Below, piece by piece: positions 1 to 6,127 of a stretch of DNA of 8,897 nt (position 1 is the stretch's first letter; each line of letters starts with the position of its first letter). A program made the translations under genes and the position numbers. The stretch comes from Methanobacterium sp. Lineage in GTDB: Archaea; Methanobacteriota; Methanobacteria; Methanobacteriales; Methanobacteriaceae. Location: contig PLTK01000057.1 of assembly GCA_003164415.1 (NCBI GenBank), forward strand, positions 1 to 8,897, read 5' to 3'. The notes beneath the pieces are model-generated. The model had not been told where the DNA came from. It worked only from the letters and a program-made list of their open reading frames with translations, and made no database searches.

Positions 1-1172
1 AAGAAGAAAGTACTTATATGGCTATCGATCTCATTGAGATGGCTCAAATGGCCCACAGGATCACCCACATAGCTAGGGATCTGAGCGGAGGGGAAAAACA
101 GAGAGTTGTACTTGCTAGACAGATAGCAAAAGAACCTATGATATTCCTTGCAGATGAACCTACCGGTACATTAGACCCTAAAACAGCAGAGTTACTTCAT
201 CAAGCCCTTCTTGATGGTGTTAAAAACAAAGGTACAACTATGATAATAACATCACACTGGCCAGAAGTAATGCGAAAACTGTCTGACTATGTGATATGGT
301 TAGAGAAGGGAGAAATATTTTTAGAAGGCAATCCAGAGGATGTTGTGACTGAATTTATGGCCCAAGTACCTTTACCGGAGAAAAAAGATATTTACAAACC
401 CGGAGGGCCAATAATCCAAATGGAAGGAGTAAAAAAACATTACTATTCCATTGATAGGGGAGTTGTTAAGGCAGTTGATGGCATCGATTTAATCGTGGAT
501 AATGGTGAGATATTTGGTATTGTAGGATTGAGTGGTGCAGGCAAAACAACACTCTCTAGAATTCTTTATGGTTTAACAGACCCTAGTGGCGGCAAAATAG
601 AAGTTAAACTAGGAGAAAATTGGATAGACATGACTCAAAAGGGTCCATTTGGAAGAGGACGTGTGATTCCGTATCTAGGGATATTACATCAAGAGTATAG
701 TCTATACCCACATAGGAACGTTCTTGGAAATCTTACTGAGGCAATTAGTCTCGAACTTCCAGCTGAATTTGCTAAAATGAAAGCAGTTTATGTTCTTAAA
801 GCAGTTGGTTTTGATGAAGTATATGCCAACAATTTACTAACAAAATATCCTGATGAACTAAGTGGTGGAGAACGACATAGAGTCGCTTTAGCCCAAGTTT
901 TAATAAAAGAACCTAATATAGTTATTTTAGATGAACCTACAGGTACTATGGATCCCATTACACGGGTTCAGGTTACAGATTCAATAAGAAGAGCTCGTGA
1001 CGAGCTTAGTCAGACTTTTTTAATTATATCACACGATATGGACTTTGTTCTCGATGTTTGCGATAGGGCTGCTCTCATGCGTGGTGGAAAGATCCTTAAG
1101 ATTGGTGAACCAGCAGATATAGTCGAAGATCTGACACCTAAAGAGAAAGAGAAGATGCTTACGGAGGAATAA
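1..1172 (+). CDS. atwA: Methyl-coenzyme M reductase system component A2 (AtwA), C-terminal part, cut by window start
   Basis: This cytoplasmic protein has two ABC-type ATPase domains and no membrane segment. In methanogens component A2 couples ATP to the reductive activation of methyl-coenzyme M reductase (MCR), bringing the nickel of F430 to Ni(I). The frame is open from base 3 to the window edge, so the Met codon at 18 is internal and the N-terminal part, including the first Walker A, lies outside. Counting from that Met, the first domain keeps a signature LSGGEKQR (22-29), Walker B ending in ADEP (45-48) and switch His80. The second domain has Walker A GLSGAGKTT (170-178), Q-loop Gln225, signature LSGGERHR (281-288), Walker B ILDEP (303-307) and His339. 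About 389 residues are visible of a family of roughly 530. The Shine-Dalgarno site of the next gene lies inside its last codons. Two-domain ABC ATPases are numerous, but the following methanogenesis marker gene and the overall domain pattern favour AtwA over a transporter ATPase. Confidence 0.9.
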   Translation, partial: EESTYMAIDLIEMAQMAHRITHIARDLSGGEKQRVVLARQIAKEPMIFLADEPTGTLDPKTAELLHQALLDGVKNKGTTMIITSHWPEVMRKLSDYVIWLEKGEIFLEGNPEDVVTEFMAQVPLPEKKDIYKPGGPIIQMEGVKKHYYSIDRGVVKAVDGIDLIVDNGEIFGIVGLSGAGKTTLSRILYGLTDPSGGKIEVKLGENWIDMTQKGPFGRGRVIPYLGILHQEYSLYPHRNVLGNLTEAISLELPAEFAKMKAVYVLKAVGFDEVYANNLLTKYPDELSGGERHRVALAQVLIKEPNIVILDEPTGTMDPITRVQVTDSIRRARDELSQTFLIISHDMDFVLDVCDRAALMRGGKILKIGEPADIVEDLTPKEKEKMLTEE

Positions 1173-1177
1173 TAATA

Positions 1178-1654
1178 ATGGCTTGGGAAGATTCACCATC
1201 ACATGTATGTAGGGGAGGAGATAAACGTGCTTTATCATTTTGCTGTCCACCAGTAAAACCTTGCCCAGTAATATACGCTCTTGAGGATGCAAAGCTCACC
1301 GCTCAAGAATATGTAGAGATAAAAGAAAAGTTTGCTGAAAAATCCAAACTCGGTCAGGGCGAAGGAACCTGTTTTGGATCACTCGTGTGGTGCTGTAAAC
1401 CTTCAAAACCTTGTCCGTTAAGGGATATGGTTTTAAGAAGGATTAATATGAGTGTTGAAGAGTACATGGACTTGAAAAAAGAGCTTTCAGAAGAACTTGT
1501 TGGCAAACAAGTATCAGATACCAAAGAAAGTGTTATTGCACTTTCAAAAACATTTAATGTAACAGAGGAAGAAGCATTTAAAGTACTCATTGAATGCGAT
1601 AACGACATAAAAAAAGCAGCAAAACTCCTTAAAATGAAGAATTTGGAGTTGTAA
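1178..1654 (+). CDS. Methanogenesis marker 9 domain protein with C-terminal UBA-like tail
   Basis: This 158-residue soluble protein belongs to the methanogenesis marker 9 family, a domain known only from methanogens and of unknown function. The family is defined by eight invariant cysteines and two copies of an aromatic-CC-x3-KPC motif. Both copies are visible: FCCPPVKPC (21-29) and WCCKPSKPC (71-79). The full cysteine set is C11, C22, C23, C29 and C65, C72, C73, C79, so each half carries four. Each half is followed by a similar helix (EYVEIKEKF at 44-52, EYMDLKKEL at 95-103), which points to an internal duplication. Metal or iron-sulfur binding is likely but is inference. Residues about 115-155 resemble the UBA domain of archaeal NAC (VTEEEAFKVL, then DIKKAAKLL). 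The start has a GGAGG at 1163-1167, 10 bases upstream and inside the end of atwA. Only 5 bases separate it from atwA and 1 base from the next gene, so all three are probably translated from one mRNA. Confidence 0.88.
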   Translation: MAWEDSPSHVCRGGDKRALSFCCPPVKPCPVIYALEDAKLTAQEYVEIKEKFAEKSKLGQGEGTCFGSLVWCCKPSKPCPLRDMVLRRINMSVEEYMDLKKELSEELVGKQVSDTKESVIALSKTFNVTEEEAFKVLIECDNDIKKAAKLLKMKNLEL

Positions 1655-1655
1655 G

Positions 1656-2273
1656 ATGGGCTGGACTCCCCTCTTTTTGGAGATGGATAACTACAAAGTT
1701 TTAATAGTTGGTTCGGGAGAGGTAGGAATTCGAAGAACCAGAAGATTTCTTAAAGCGGGAGCCAACATTGTAGTGATAGGGAATCATGTTCCCGAAGATC
1801 TACTAAATTTGGGAGTTAACGTCAAATCTCCCGAAGAGATAGATAGATGGGTTGTATGGGCAGACATAGTTGTTACTGCATCGGCGGATCATGAATTAAA
1901 TCATGATGTAGCAAATATATCCGGGAAAAAACTCCTTAATAGAGCAGATGAACCCGATAAGGGCAATATGATAGTTCCATCATCTTTTTTCATTGGAGAT
2001 GTACAAATATCAATATTTACCGGCGGCAAGAGCCCCCTTATGTCAAAAGAGTTAAGAAAAAAAATAGAAAAAGTAATAAAACCAGAAGATGTTATGCAAC
2101 TTGAACTACAGTCCTTTGCCCGAAATATCCTAAAAATGAAGATAGATGATCAAAAAATACGCAAAAAGTGCTTATACAACATTTTAGAGGATAAAAAAAT
2201 CCAGCTACTCTTGAAAGAAGGTAAATTAGAAGATGCTAAAGTTTACGTAAATGAATTGATAACATGTATTTAA
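1656..2273 (+). CDS. Precorrin-2 dehydrogenase / sirohydrochlorin synthase (SirC/Met8 family)
   Basis: This 205-residue protein matches the short NAD-dependent dehydrogenases that oxidise precorrin-2 to sirohydrochlorin, the branch point for siroheme, cobalamin and coenzyme F430. The N-terminal Rossmann fold shows VLIVGSGEVGIRR, with G19, G21 and G24 binding NAD. The central region has NRADEPDKG (95-103), where Asp98 aligns with the catalytic Asp of the CysG/Met8 family, then IVPSSF and the family block FTGGKSPLMSKELR (121-134). The Ser that is phosphorylated in CysG appears to be Gly here. The helical C-terminal part is the usual dimerisation domain. There is no methyltransferase domain, so this is not a full CysG. 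In methanogens nickel chelation for F430 is done by separate Cfb proteins, so the main role is probably dehydrogenation; ferrochelatase activity cannot be excluded. GGAG at 1645-1648 lies 7 bases before the ATG. The gene starts one base after the preceding stop, suggesting translational coupling. Met10 is a possible but less supported alternative start. Confidence 0.88.
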   Translation: MGWTPLFLEMDNYKVLIVGSGEVGIRRTRRFLKAGANIVVIGNHVPEDLLNLGVNVKSPEEIDRWVVWADIVVTASADHELNHDVANISGKKLLNRADEPDKGNMIVPSSFFIGDVQISIFTGGKSPLMSKELRKKIEKVIKPEDVMQLELQSFARNILKMKIDDQKIRKKCLYNILEDKKIQLLLKEGKLEDAKVYVNELITCI

Positions 2274-2275
2274 TA

Positions 2276-2284
2276 TTTTATAAT
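2276..2284 (+). promoter_or_regulatory. Possible TATA box for hemA
   Basis: The 71-base spacer before hemA is almost pure A/T. The TTTTATAAT here would place a start of transcription near 2306 and give a leader of about 40 bases that includes the hemA ribosome binding site. In DNA this AT-rich such a match is weak. hemA may simply be the fourth gene of the upstream operon. Confidence 0.2.
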
Positions 2285-2332
2285 AATCCTAAATTCAAGA
2301 GTAATATATTAAAATAAATATTATAAATTTTC

Positions 2333-2337
2333 AGGGG
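2333..2337 (+). promoter_or_regulatory. Ribosome binding site of hemA, supports GTG start
   Basis: AGGGG stands 7 bases before the GTG at 2345, with only A/T-rich sequence around it. The protein starting there begins directly with the conserved HemA N-terminus, so the GTG is well supported as the start codon. Confidence 0.7.
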
Positions 2338-2344
2338 AAACAAA

Positions 2345-3541
2345 GTGATTTTAAACATCCGAGTTGATCACAAAACAGCCGATATCAGTAAGATGGAAAG
2401 ATCAAGCCAAAAACTTGATATTTTGTTTAACACTATCTTAGAAAATTATCAGGTAAATGAGTATCTCAATATCAAAACATGCAATAGGGCAGAAACCTAT
2501 TTGGTCTTAGATGAATGTGACATAGAAAATCTACATTCTAGTGATTTTGTTATAGAATCCGATGATAATGCCATGACCCACTTGTTAAGGCTTTCTTCAG
2601 GTTTAGAGTCTATGATAATAGGTGAAGATCAAATTCTTGGACAGATTAAAGATGCCAAAAAAAGAAGTATTAAAGAGGGTTGCAGCGGACCAGTGCTCCA
2701 AACCATTTTCACAAAAGCAGTCCATGTAGGCCAAGTTGTACGTAAAAAAACCAAAATTAATGAGGGGTCATTATCTATTGGATCAGCTGCTGTTGAACTT
2801 GCAGAATCAGTACATGGAGATCTCAGATGTAAAAAAGTACTTATAATTGGTGCTGGAAAAATGGGTACACTCGTTGCCAAAGCACTGGTAGAGAAAAAGC
2901 TTAAAGCCATAGTTGTTGCTAATCGAACTCATGATAAAGCCGTAGTACTTGCAAAGGAACTCGGAGGATCAGCAATACATTTTGACAAACTTGACGAAGC
3001 ACTTATGGATGCAGATGTTATTATAAGTGCAACTGGTGCACCTCACCCTATTTTAACCTATGAAAAGTTGAAGGATGTTGTACCAGACTGCAATATGTCC
3101 AATATGGTTATGGTAGATATTGCAAATCCCCGGGATATAGAAGAGGATGTATCAAAACTAGGAGTTAAACTCTTTAACATTGATGATTTACGAGGCATTG
3201 CAAATAGAAGTAGAAAAATGAGAGAAACTGAAGCTTGTGATGCCGAGAAAATAGTTGCTGAAGAGATGGTTCTTTTGAAAAGATCTCTCAAACATTTGGA
3301 AGTTGAGCCAATTATTTCAGATATAAGGATTACAGCAGAGAATATAAGGTTAAATGAAACTCAAAAGGCATTTAAAATGCTTGGTGATCTGAATGGCAAC
3401 GAAAAAATTGTTGATGACCTCACCAAGGTTGTTGTGGAACGTCTATTTTTCAATGTGATAAAAAATCTTAAAGAAGCAGCTGAAAATGATGAAAAATATA
3501 TATTAGAAGCAGCAGAAACAATTTTTTCAAAGAAAAGTTGA
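2345..3541 (+). CDS. hemA: Glutamyl-tRNA reductase
   Basis: This 398-residue enzyme reduces glutamyl-tRNA(Glu) with NADPH to glutamate-1-semialdehyde, the first committed step of the C5 route to 5-aminolevulinate and all tetrapyrroles. The N-terminal catalytic domain contains the family block KTCNRAE (44-50) with the thioester-forming Cys46, and HLLRLSSGLESMIIGED (79-95) with the conserved His79. The NADPH-binding domain shows IIGAGKMG (167-174) followed by VANRT (191-195). A helical C-terminal dimerisation domain ends with VVVERLFFNVIKNLK (362-376). Length and order of domains are normal for the family. Translation starts at GTG, where the protein begins with the family's usual N-terminus (MILNIRVDHKTA). 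It follows the precorrin-2 dehydrogenase gene by 71 bases on the same strand. In this host the main tetrapyrrole products would be F430, cobamides and possibly siroheme, so the neighbourhood with the MCR activation gene makes functional sense. A T9 run begins directly after the stop codon. Confidence 0.97.
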   Translation: MILNIRVDHKTADISKMERSSQKLDILFNTILENYQVNEYLNIKTCNRAETYLVLDECDIENLHSSDFVIESDDNAMTHLLRLSSGLESMIIGEDQILGQIKDAKKRSIKEGCSGPVLQTIFTKAVHVGQVVRKKTKINEGSLSIGSAAVELAESVHGDLRCKKVLIIGAGKMGTLVAKALVEKKLKAIVVANRTHDKAVVLAKELGGSAIHFDKLDEALMDADVIISATGAPHPILTYEKLKDVVPDCNMSNMVMVDIANPRDIEEDVSKLGVKLFNIDDLRGIANRSRKMRETEACDAEKIVAEEMVLLKRSLKHLEVEPIISDIRITAENIRLNETQKAFKMLGDLNGNEKIVDDLTKVVVERLFFNVIKNLKEAAENDEKYILEAAETIFSKKS

Positions 3542-3550
3542 TTTTTTTTT
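3542..3550 (+). terminator. Oligo-T terminator after hemA
   Basis: A run of nine T immediately follows the TGA stop of hemA. Archaeal RNA polymerase commonly terminates at such tracts without a hairpin. It ends the + strand gene group just before the convergent - strand genes. Confidence 0.7.
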
Positions 3551-3728
3551 AAAACATAAAATCAGTTCTAAACAATATTTTGACCACTAATATTATTACA
3601 ATGATCAAAATCTAAAAATATGTAAATTCTAATATTTTACTGAATAATCTCCTTTTGATTAATATTTACGATGTGTTCAAATTATAACACGAAATAATAG
3701 AATAATAAAAAGTTACTTTAAATTTAAT
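3551..3728. other. Convergent AT-rich spacer without a gene
   Basis: This stretch lies between the 3' ends of hemA and the DUF4013 gene. No open frame with a ribosome binding site is visible. Near its right end, 3716-3734 is an almost perfect AT palindrome (centre at 3725) overlapping the DUF4013 stop codon, and a T5 on the - strand (3707-3711) follows it. These may serve as the weak terminator of the DUF4013 gene. Confidence 0.45.
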
Positions 3729-4460
3729 TTAAGGTACATCTATAAGACCAAGGACCCTTGTTGTAAATATTAGTAAATATGGGGCTATTATTAAATCTGG
3801 TATTATCTCACCTATAATTGGTAAATTATGTGCAACAGTGCTTGTAAGAACAATCTTGACTATTGATACTATTATAAATAATCCAAGATACACTACAACT
3901 AATCTTTTAAGGCCAACTTTTCTAATTTTATGATATATCATTATAAAATCAAAACTCGATTTGAAACTTCCATTACTATCCGCTCTGTGCAACAGAACAG
4001 CCGGGAAAAGAACGTACACTAAAACTGTAAAACCTAAGATTATTATAATAAAAATATCATTTAACAACGGCAGTGTATTGAAGTCCATTGACATTAAAAA
4101 GTTAAAATAAAATACTCCAAAAAACAATATTGGAATTGAAAAATATATTATTAACAATACAAATTCTGTTACTCCCTGGACAAACATTAATTTTAAATTT
4201 TCAAATTTTGGTAGTTTATTAGAACCTTGAACTGTTTCTAAAATTATCCTAAATACATAGCCTGCTTCAAGAATTGTCAGGAAAACCACAATACCGAGAA
4301 GAACAAATTTAATCTCATCACCTAATAAACCGACATATGTGAGATTGTCAGCAGTATCCGCTAACAATAGAACAAATCCCAAAACTACTAGCATCTTCAA
4401 ATCAGAAGCAGAATATTTCAATGAATCAATTATTATATCTTTAAGACTTATAGGCCCCAT
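3729..4460 (-). CDS. DUF4013 multi-pass membrane protein
   Basis: This is a membrane protein of 243 residues with about six hydrophobic segments. Numbered from the chosen Met, they lie near residues 22-36, 49-70, 97-122, 135-157, 186-207 and 219-235. The pattern AGYVFRIILETVQGSNKLPKF between the second and third segments, with a polar loop ending LPKF, is typical of DUF4013 proteins, which are common in methanogens and have no known function. I place the start at 4460 (MGPISLKD). A GAGG lies 9 bases upstream on the coding strand, whereas the in-frame ATG at 4505 overlaps a good TATA-like element and would add a polar leader (MFICSFINLN...) unlike the family start. A further in-frame ATG at 4475 has no ribosome binding site. 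No enzymatic motif or signal peptide is evident. The gene stands alone, 233 bases downstream of the AAA ATPase gene on the same strand. The function is not known and the context gives no clear hint. Confidence 0.8.
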   Translation of the reverse strand: MGPISLKDIIIDSLKYSASDLKMLVVLGFVLLLADTADNLTYVGLLGDEIKFVLLGIVVFLTILEAGYVFRIILETVQGSNKLPKFENLKLMFVQGVTEFVLLIIYFSIPILFFGVFYFNFLMSMDFNTLPLLNDIFIIIILGFTVLVYVLFPAVLLHRADSNGSFKSSFDFIMIYHKIRKVGLKRLVVVYLGLFIIVSIVKIVLTSTVAHNLPIIGEIIPDLIIAPYLLIFTTRVLGLIDVP

Positions 4461-4469
4461 TTTTCTTAT

Positions 4470-4473
4470 CCTC
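4470..4473 (-). promoter_or_regulatory. Ribosome binding site that fixes the DUF4013 gene start
   Basis: GAGG on the - strand stands 9 bases before the ATG at 4460. Neither of the two upstream in-frame ATG codons (4475, 4505) has a comparable site, so the shorter protein is preferred. Confidence 0.55.
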
Positions 4474-4494
4474 ATATTTAAATTTATGAACGAG

Positions 4495-4502
4495 CATATA
4501 AA
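4495..4502 (-). promoter_or_regulatory. TATA box candidate for the DUF4013 gene
   Basis: The - strand reads TTTATATG, close to the archaeal TATA consensus. It predicts transcription starting near 4472, at the ribosome binding site and about 12 bases before the ATG at 4460. The element lies inside what would be the first codons of the longer frame starting at 4505, which argues against that start. Confidence 0.4.
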
Positions 4503-4661
4503 CATGACTATTCAAGTAATTTGATATTAAAACACAGAAATACATAGATAATTTGAAAATAGAACAATTAATATTATTTTAATTAAAAATAGCAATCCTG
4601 GGAATTTTAGGCATTTAAAATTTTGAGTCTAAAAATTCTACTATATTTCAAAAGTTAAAAT

Positions 4662-4669
4662 AAAAAAAA
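4662..4669 (-). terminator. Oligo-T terminator after the AAA ATPase gene
   Basis: On the - strand a T8 run begins 24 bases after the TAA stop of the AAA gene. It probably separates this transcript from the DUF4013 gene downstream. Confidence 0.5.
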
Positions 4670-4693
4670 TAATATATTAGATTATTCGATTGA

Positions 4694-5815
4694 TTATGCG
4701 AACATTCCCTTAGGTTCATTTTGTTTAGTTTTATGCTGTTTAAGAGCATATCTAATATGTTCCTCTGTAACAACATCAAGATCTTCATATATTGCCTTGT
4801 GAAGGGCAACCTTCAATATTTTGTCTTTAATATCTCTTCCAGACATTCCTTTTGTAGATTTAGCAAGTTTATCAAAGTCAACATCAACTTCAAGAGGCAT
4901 GGTACTGGTATAAAGTTTTAGAATATCCAGCCGTTCTTTTTCCTCGGGAAGTGTGAATTCTATTTCCTCTTCAAACCTACTTCGTATTGCAAAATCAAGT
5001 ACATGAGGATTATTAGTTGCACCTATAGTTACAACACCTTTATGATGATCTATACCATCCATCTCAGTTAATAATGCATTTACAACCTCAGAAACGTCCC
5101 CTCTTAGGGATTGGTATTTTCTATCGAGACCTACTGCGTCCATTTCATCTATGAATATAACAGAGGGTGCACTTGCAGATGCCATTTCAAATAGTTCATG
5201 AATTTGCCTTGCACCATCACCAACATGTTCTCCTATTAGGCTTGTGGCTTTTACAAGGAATAATGGAACTTTTAACTCGTTTGAAAGAGATTTTGCAAGC
5301 ATTGTTTTACCTGTTCCCGGTGTACCATAAAACAGAACATTTTTAGGAGCCCATTCCCTGAATTTTTCGGGTTCCTTTAGATATTTCATTATTATTTTGC
5401 ATTTAGTTTTGGCTCGTTCCTGACCTATAACATCCTCCATTCTTATGTTACTTTCAATTTTTTTAATTTCACGAGAATCCTGAACCTCTATGAGAAGAAT
5501 TGAAGTGTTATTTGTTATTTTAGAGTTATCTGGATGGGCTTTTACTATTTTGAAGGCATAATCTGGGAGTAATTTTTGGTCAAATAGGAAGGAACCTTCA
5601 TCAACAACACATCCTTCCCACTGTTCCTTTGCATAGAGTTCAAATAGTTCTTTATCAAATATCTCAATTTTAGGATTTTCAACAAGATTACATAGGAATG
5701 GATAGCCAACAGATTGGAGTACTACCAATTTGGCTTCGCTATTAGGTTCATTTAAATTTTTTGAAGTTTTTTTGTCCGATATAATTGGTTCAGAAGTTAT
5801 ATTATTCAGTTTCAC
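4694..5815 (-). CDS. AAA family ATPase, single AAA domain, atypical pore loop
   Basis: This 373-residue soluble ATPase has one classical AAA module behind an N-terminal region of about 125 residues that I do not recognise. The module begins with MEDVIGQE (126-133) and shows Walker A GTPGTGKT (164-171), Walker B VIFIDEMD (219-226), sensor 1 ATNN (266-269) and the lid motif MSGRDIK (324-330). It resembles the proteasome-activating nucleotidase and Cdc48 group in its core. Two features differ. The pore-loop aromatic residue is His197 in IGEHVG. The arginine-finger segment is two residues shorter (AIRSRFEEEIEF, 276-287), keeping Arg280 but with Glu283 in place of the usual second Arg. There is no membrane segment or protease domain, so it is not FtsH. 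It probably remodels proteins or complexes; the substrate is unknown. The start codon is GTG with GGTAGGT upstream. The next gene upstream is 312 bases away and a T8 tract follows, so it is probably a single-gene transcript. Confidence 0.85.
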   Translation of the reverse strand: MKLNNITSEPIISDKKTSKNLNEPNSEAKLVVLQSVGYPFLCNLVENPKIEIFDKELFELYAKEQWEGCVVDEGSFLFDQKLLPDYAFKIVKAHPDNSKITNNTSILLIEVQDSREIKKIESNIRMEDVIGQERAKTKCKIIMKYLKEPEKFREWAPKNVLFYGTPGTGKTMLAKSLSNELKVPLFLVKATSLIGEHVGDGARQIHELFEMASASAPSVIFIDEMDAVGLDRKYQSLRGDVSEVVNALLTEMDGIDHHKGVVTIGATNNPHVLDFAIRSRFEEEIEFTLPEEKERLDILKLYTSTMPLEVDVDFDKLAKSTKGMSGRDIKDKILKVALHKAIYEDLDVVTEEHIRYALKQHKTKQNEPKGMFA

Positions 5816-5821
5816 TAGGAT

Positions 5822-5828
5822 ACCTACC
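5822..5828 (-). promoter_or_regulatory. Ribosome binding site of the AAA ATPase gene, supports GTG start
   Basis: GGTAGGT on the - strand stands 6 bases before the GTG at 5815. It is the only purine-rich site near the start. A later Met start would not come until residue 126 and would remove the whole N-terminal region. Confidence 0.5.
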
Positions 5829-6102
5829 GTTTTTTATAAATTGTAATTTTTTAGTTTGAAATTTAGTAAAATATTAATTATTAATATGTATTCTTTCAGA
5901 TTTGCTATACTTTTAGAATCAATACTATATGAATATACTGTAATGCAATGAATAAAAAAGTTTGGTCTTAAAAAAATTCAGGAACACAATTTTTCTATTT
6001 ATTAATTAGGATCTCTACAAATAAATATCAAAGATTCTAAATAAAAATATTATAATTTAAGCTGCTTTATTAGATATAATTGGAATATTAAAATAAAACC
6101 TT

Positions 6103-6109
6103 AAAAAAA
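6103..6109 (-). terminator. Oligo-T terminator after the endonuclease IV-like gene
   Basis: On the - strand a T7 run begins 18 bases after the TAA stop. It fits archaeal T-tract termination and marks the end of this gene's transcript. Confidence 0.45.
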
Positions 6110-6127
6110 TTGAATACTAATTTTTTT

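Larger units (their letters stand above)
5816..6127. other. 312-base AT-rich intergenic region
   Basis: This region separates the AAA ATPase gene from the TIM-barrel gene. I see no open frame with a ribosome binding site on either strand and no RNA gene. It must carry the promoter of the AAA gene, but no TATA match stands out from the AT background. A 7-base inverted repeat of A/T only (5972-5978 with 5988-5994) is too weak to interpret. The left end holds the AAA ribosome binding site and the right end the terminator of the TIM-barrel gene. Confidence 0.6.

Noticed and set aside
18..20. ATG as the start of atwA
   Set aside because: The frame is open to the window edge and the protein from this Met would lack the first Walker A; it is an internal Met.
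1354..1608. Minus strand open frame opposite the marker 9 gene
   Set aside because: It overlaps a clearly conserved cysteine-rich gene and shows low-complexity Ser/Leu content typical of antisense frames.
5972..5994. A/T-only inverted repeat with 7-base arms
   Set aside because: A-T pairs only, in a very AT-rich region; such matches arise by chance and no T tract or gene end is linked to it.
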